A stretch of DNA of 7,033 nucleotides from CAJQGY01 sp964523375 (GTDB lineage: Bacteria; Pseudomonadota; Gammaproteobacteria; Magnimaribacterales; D2472): NCBI GenBank assembly GCA_964523375.1, contig CAZFYG010000027.1:1-7033 (forward strand), in the 5' to 3' direction. Of this stretch, positions 4,365-7,033 are shown piece by piece (position 1 is the stretch's first letter; the number at the start of each line of letters is the position of its first letter). The position numbers and the translations under genes were made by a program. The notes beneath the pieces were generated by a model that was not told the DNA's origin, did not search any database, and was given only the letters and a program-made list of their open reading frames with translations.

Positions 4365-7033
4365 ATGAAAAATAGAATTTTTATTATTGACGGTTCGTCT
4401 TACTTGTATCGCGCTTATCATGCGATGCCTCCTCTAACATCTCCAACCGGCCACCCAACAGGAGCTATTAAAGGCGTAACTAATATGCTAACTACTTTAA
4501 AAAAAGATAGCGAAGGCTCTCCAATTATTGTTGTTTTTGATGCTAAGGGAAAAACTTTCAGATCAGATGTATACAGTGACTATAAAGCGAACAGACCTCC
4601 CATGCCGGATGATCTAAGGGAGCAACTAGCCCCCTTAAAAGAGATTTGTAAAGCTATAGGCTTTCCTTTGATAGAGATTGGTGGAGTTGAAGCGGATGAT
4701 GTTATAGCCACCTTGGTTAGGATTGCAAAGGAAAAGGGTTTTAAATCAGTAATATCATCGCTCGACAAAGATCTTATGCAGCTTGTTGAGGACCCTATCT
4801 CAACGATGATGAATACTATGACCCATCAAATTTTTGACGAACAAAAAGTATTTGATAAATTTGGAGTTAAGCCTACTCAAATCAGGGATATGTTAGCTTT
4901 AGTTGGAGATACATCAGATAACATACCAGGTGTTCCAAAAGTTGGAATCAAAACCGCAGCTAAATGGTTGAATGAATTTGGAGACATTGGAAAAATTATA
5001 GAAAATGCAGAGAGTATAAAAGGCAAAGTTGGCGAAAACTTAAGATCATCATTAGAAGATTTAGATAGAAATATAGAACTTGTTTCTCTTAAAAACGATG
5101 TTGATATTGGAGTGTCTTTTAACAGTCTCCTAGAGCAAAAAGCTGACAATGATAAGTTGCTACAATTATTTGAGGAGTTTGGCTTCAAAGCGCCTGTGAT
5201 AACAAGCCCAACTGCAAAAAGAAATTCAAGCAGCAAAGAAGAGCGCAAGGCTCCTGAAAATTTAAATTATAAAACTATTTTTAATGAAAAAGACTTAAAA
5301 AGCTGGTCCAAAGAAATTGATGAATGCAGCCATTTTGCTATTGATACAGAAACAGACTCTCTTGATACCATAACAGCAAACTTAGTTGGAATATCTCTAT
5401 CAACCGAAGAGGGCAAAGGCTGTTATATCCCAATAGGCCATAATTATGATGGGTGCCCAAGCCAATTGAAATTAGATCAAGTTCAAAATATCATCGGCAA
5501 AACTATAGAAAAAAATGCTCACAAGGCAATCGGGCAAAATCTAAAATTTGATATACCAATTTTATCAAGGCATGGAATCAAGCTAGACAAGTTTCTAGCA
5601 GATACTATGTTAATGTCATATGTTTTAAATAGCACTGCAACAAGACATGGAATGGATAAACTCGCTGAATTTTATCTTAACTATCAAACCACAAAGTATT
5701 CCGATGTTGCAGGAACAGCATCTAAAGAAATAAGTTTTTCAGCTGTTAATATTGATATTGCATCTAATTATGCAGCAGAGGATGCTGACATTACATTGAG
5801 ACTGTATAACAAACTACAACAACTTCTTGAAGACAAGCCCTCTCAAATAGAGCTTTTAAAAAATATTGAATATCCATTAGTTCACGTTCTTGCAAGTATT
5901 GAGGCCAACGGAGCCAAGGTAGATAGAGACAAGCTTGCAGCTCACTCGAAAGAGCTTTCTAGAAAAATAGAAATACTTTCTGCAGAAGCATTCAGATTGG
6001 CCAAGGAAGAATTTAACTTAGACTCCCCCAAGCAGTTGCTTGAGGTATTGTATGAAAAATTAAAATTACCAGTTTTAAAGAAAACACCAAAAGGACAGCC
6101 CTCAACAAATGAAGAGACATTAAAAAGATTATCCGAAGAATATGAGCTCCCAAAAATAATTCTTGAATACAGAGGGTTGGCAAAATTAAAGTCAACTTAT
6201 ACAGACAGTCTTATCAAGATTGAAAACCCAAAAACAAAAAGGATTCATACATCTTATCAACAAGCGGTAACCTCCACAGGAAGACTTTCTTCTACTGAGC
6301 CCAACTTACAAAATATACCTATCAAGACCGCTGAAGGAAGAAGAATTAGAGAAGCATTTGTTCCAGAGAAAGGCAATGTTTTAATTTCTGCAGACTATTC
6401 ACAAATAGAACTAAGAATAATGGCTCACTTATCAAAGGATAAGAACTTAACTCATGCCTTTAATAATAATTTAGACATTCATTCAGCAACAGCAGCAGAG
6501 GTTTTTAATGCTGATCTTGAAGCAGTGACTTCTGAGCAAAGGAGAAGCGCAAAGGCTATAAATTTTGGCCTTATGTACGGAATGTCTGCATTTGGTTTAA
6601 CTCGTCAACTTGATATTCCCAGAGCAGAGGCCCAACAATATCTTGATACATATTTTGAAAGATATACAGGCGTTAAAGATTATATTGAGAATACAAAAAT
6701 TAAAGCTAAAGAGAATATGTATGTAGAAACTCTTATGGGAAGAAGGCTGTATTTAAATGAAATTAATGCTGCAAATGGTTTGAGAAGACAAGCTGCAGAA
6801 AGAGCGGCAATTAACGCCCCACTTCAAGGGTCGGCTGCTGACATAATAAAAAAAGCAATGATTGATATAAATCAATTTCTATTTAAAGAAATGCCAAATG
6901 TCAAAATGATCATGCAAGTTCATGATGAGCTAATATTTGAGTCACCAAAATCAGAAGCGAATGAGGTATTGAAAGCCATGAAAGAAATGATGGAGAGCAC
7001 TGTTGAATTAGACATACCATTAATCGCAGATGC
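4365..7033 (+). CDS. polA: DNA polymerase I, extreme C-terminus cut by window
   Basis: PolA fills gaps in repair and removes and replaces RNA primers of Okazaki fragments. The window gives 889 codons in one unbroken frame; E. coli PolA has 928, so only a short tail is missing. All three domains are complete in their catalytic residues. The 5' nuclease (about 1-280) has D9 in IDGSSYLYRAYHA, GVEADDV at 107-113, LDKDL at 133-137 and GDTSDNIPGV at 181-190. The proofreading exonuclease (about 300-490) has D327 and E329 in DTETDSLD, D396 in GQNLKFD, and Y469/D473 in YAAED, so proofreading looks active. The polymerase has motif A DYSQIELR with D677, motif B with R726, K730, F734 and Y738, and motif C QVHDELIFE with D854. 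F734 matches E. coli F762, which discriminates against dideoxynucleotides. An in-frame TAA at 4341-4343 with no other start codon after it fixes the ATG at 4365. No strong Shine-Dalgarno sequence is present. Confidence 0.98.
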   Translation, partial: MKNRIFIIDGSSYLYRAYHAMPPLTSPTGHPTGAIKGVTNMLTTLKKDSEGSPIIVVFDAKGKTFRSDVYSDYKANRPPMPDDLREQLAPLKEICKAIGFPLIEIGGVEADDVIATLVRIAKEKGFKSVISSLDKDLMQLVEDPISTMMNTMTHQIFDEQKVFDKFGVKPTQIRDMLALVGDTSDNIPGVPKVGIKTAAKWLNEFGDIGKIIENAESIKGKVGENLRSSLEDLDRNIELVSLKNDVDIGVSFNSLLEQKADNDKLLQLFEEFGFKAPVITSPTAKRNSSSKEERKAPENLNYKTIFNEKDLKSWSKEIDECSHFAIDTETDSLDTITANLVGISLSTEEGKGCYIPIGHNYDGCPSQLKLDQVQNIIGKTIEKNAHKAIGQNLKFDIPILSRHGIKLDKFLADTMLMSYVLNSTATRHGMDKLAEFYLNYQTTKYSDVAGTASKEISFSAVNIDIASNYAAEDADITLRLYNKLQQLLEDKPSQIELLKNIEYPLVHVLASIEANGAKVDRDKLAAHSKELSRKIEILSAEAFRLAKEEFNLDSPKQLLEVLYEKLKLPVLKKTPKGQPSTNEETLKRLSEEYELPKIILEYRGLAKLKSTYTDSLIKIENPKTKRIHTSYQQAVTSTGRLSSTEPNLQNIPIKTAEGRRIREAFVPEKGNVLISADYSQIELRIMAHLSKDKNLTHAFNNNLDIHSATAAEVFNADLEAVTSEQRRSAKAINFGLMYGMSAFGLTRQLDIPRAEAQQYLDTYFERYTGVKDYIENTKIKAKENMYVETLMGRRLYLNEINAANGLRRQAAERAAINAPLQGSAADIIKKAMIDINQFLFKEMPNVKMIMQVHDELIFESPKSEANEVLKAMKEMMESTVELDIPLIAD

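Noticed and set aside
4580..5248. Minus-strand open frames at 4580-4768 and 4877-5248
   Set aside because: Both mirror the polA 5' nuclease domain, which is intact and conserved on the plus strand.
6013..6195. 60-codon minus-strand open frame
   Set aside because: It is antisense to the polA polymerase domain, with no start signal or recognisable motif.

Overview
This window holds five protein-coding genes of a chromosomal, AT-rich (about one third G+C by eye) bacterium. The best guess is a gammaproteobacterium with a streamlined genome, perhaps a marine lineage. The DNA polymerase I closely resembles the E. coli enzyme, the glutamate-cysteine ligase is the proteobacterial GshA type, and a DsbB is present. 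Coding density is high and gene gaps are short. No exact taxon can be fixed from the sequence alone.

Layout. From 4292 down to 1, four genes are read on the minus strand: dsbB (4292-3777), then after a 178-base AT-rich gap pckA (3598-2060), gshA (2060-549) and the start of a quinone oxidoreductase-like gene (539 to beyond the left edge). pckA and gshA share one base (TAATG), and the gshA stop overlaps the Shine-Dalgarno sequence of the oxidoreductase gene, so these three look like one operon. From 4365 to the right edge, polA is read on the plus strand, head to head with dsbB across 72 bases. polA is open to the window end and lacks only its last few codons.

Function. PckA makes phosphoenolpyruvate from oxaloacetate (gluconeogenesis). 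GshA makes gamma-glutamylcysteine, the first step to glutathione. The third operon gene is an NAD(P)H-dependent MDR-family oxidoreductase. DsbB reoxidises DsbA in the periplasm by passing electrons to quinone. PolA is a complete three-domain repair and Okazaki-fragment polymerase. Three of the four minus-strand genes touch thiol or quinone redox chemistry, but a shared role is only inferred.

I see no mobile element, CRISPR array, tRNA, rRNA or phage gene, and no sign of a new biological system. The points worth a second look are in gene organisation and expression: the pckA-gshA coupling, the near absence of Shine-Dalgarno sites except at one gene, a possible nearly leaderless pckA transcript, the start of dsbB, and the Dsb-polA neighbourhood.
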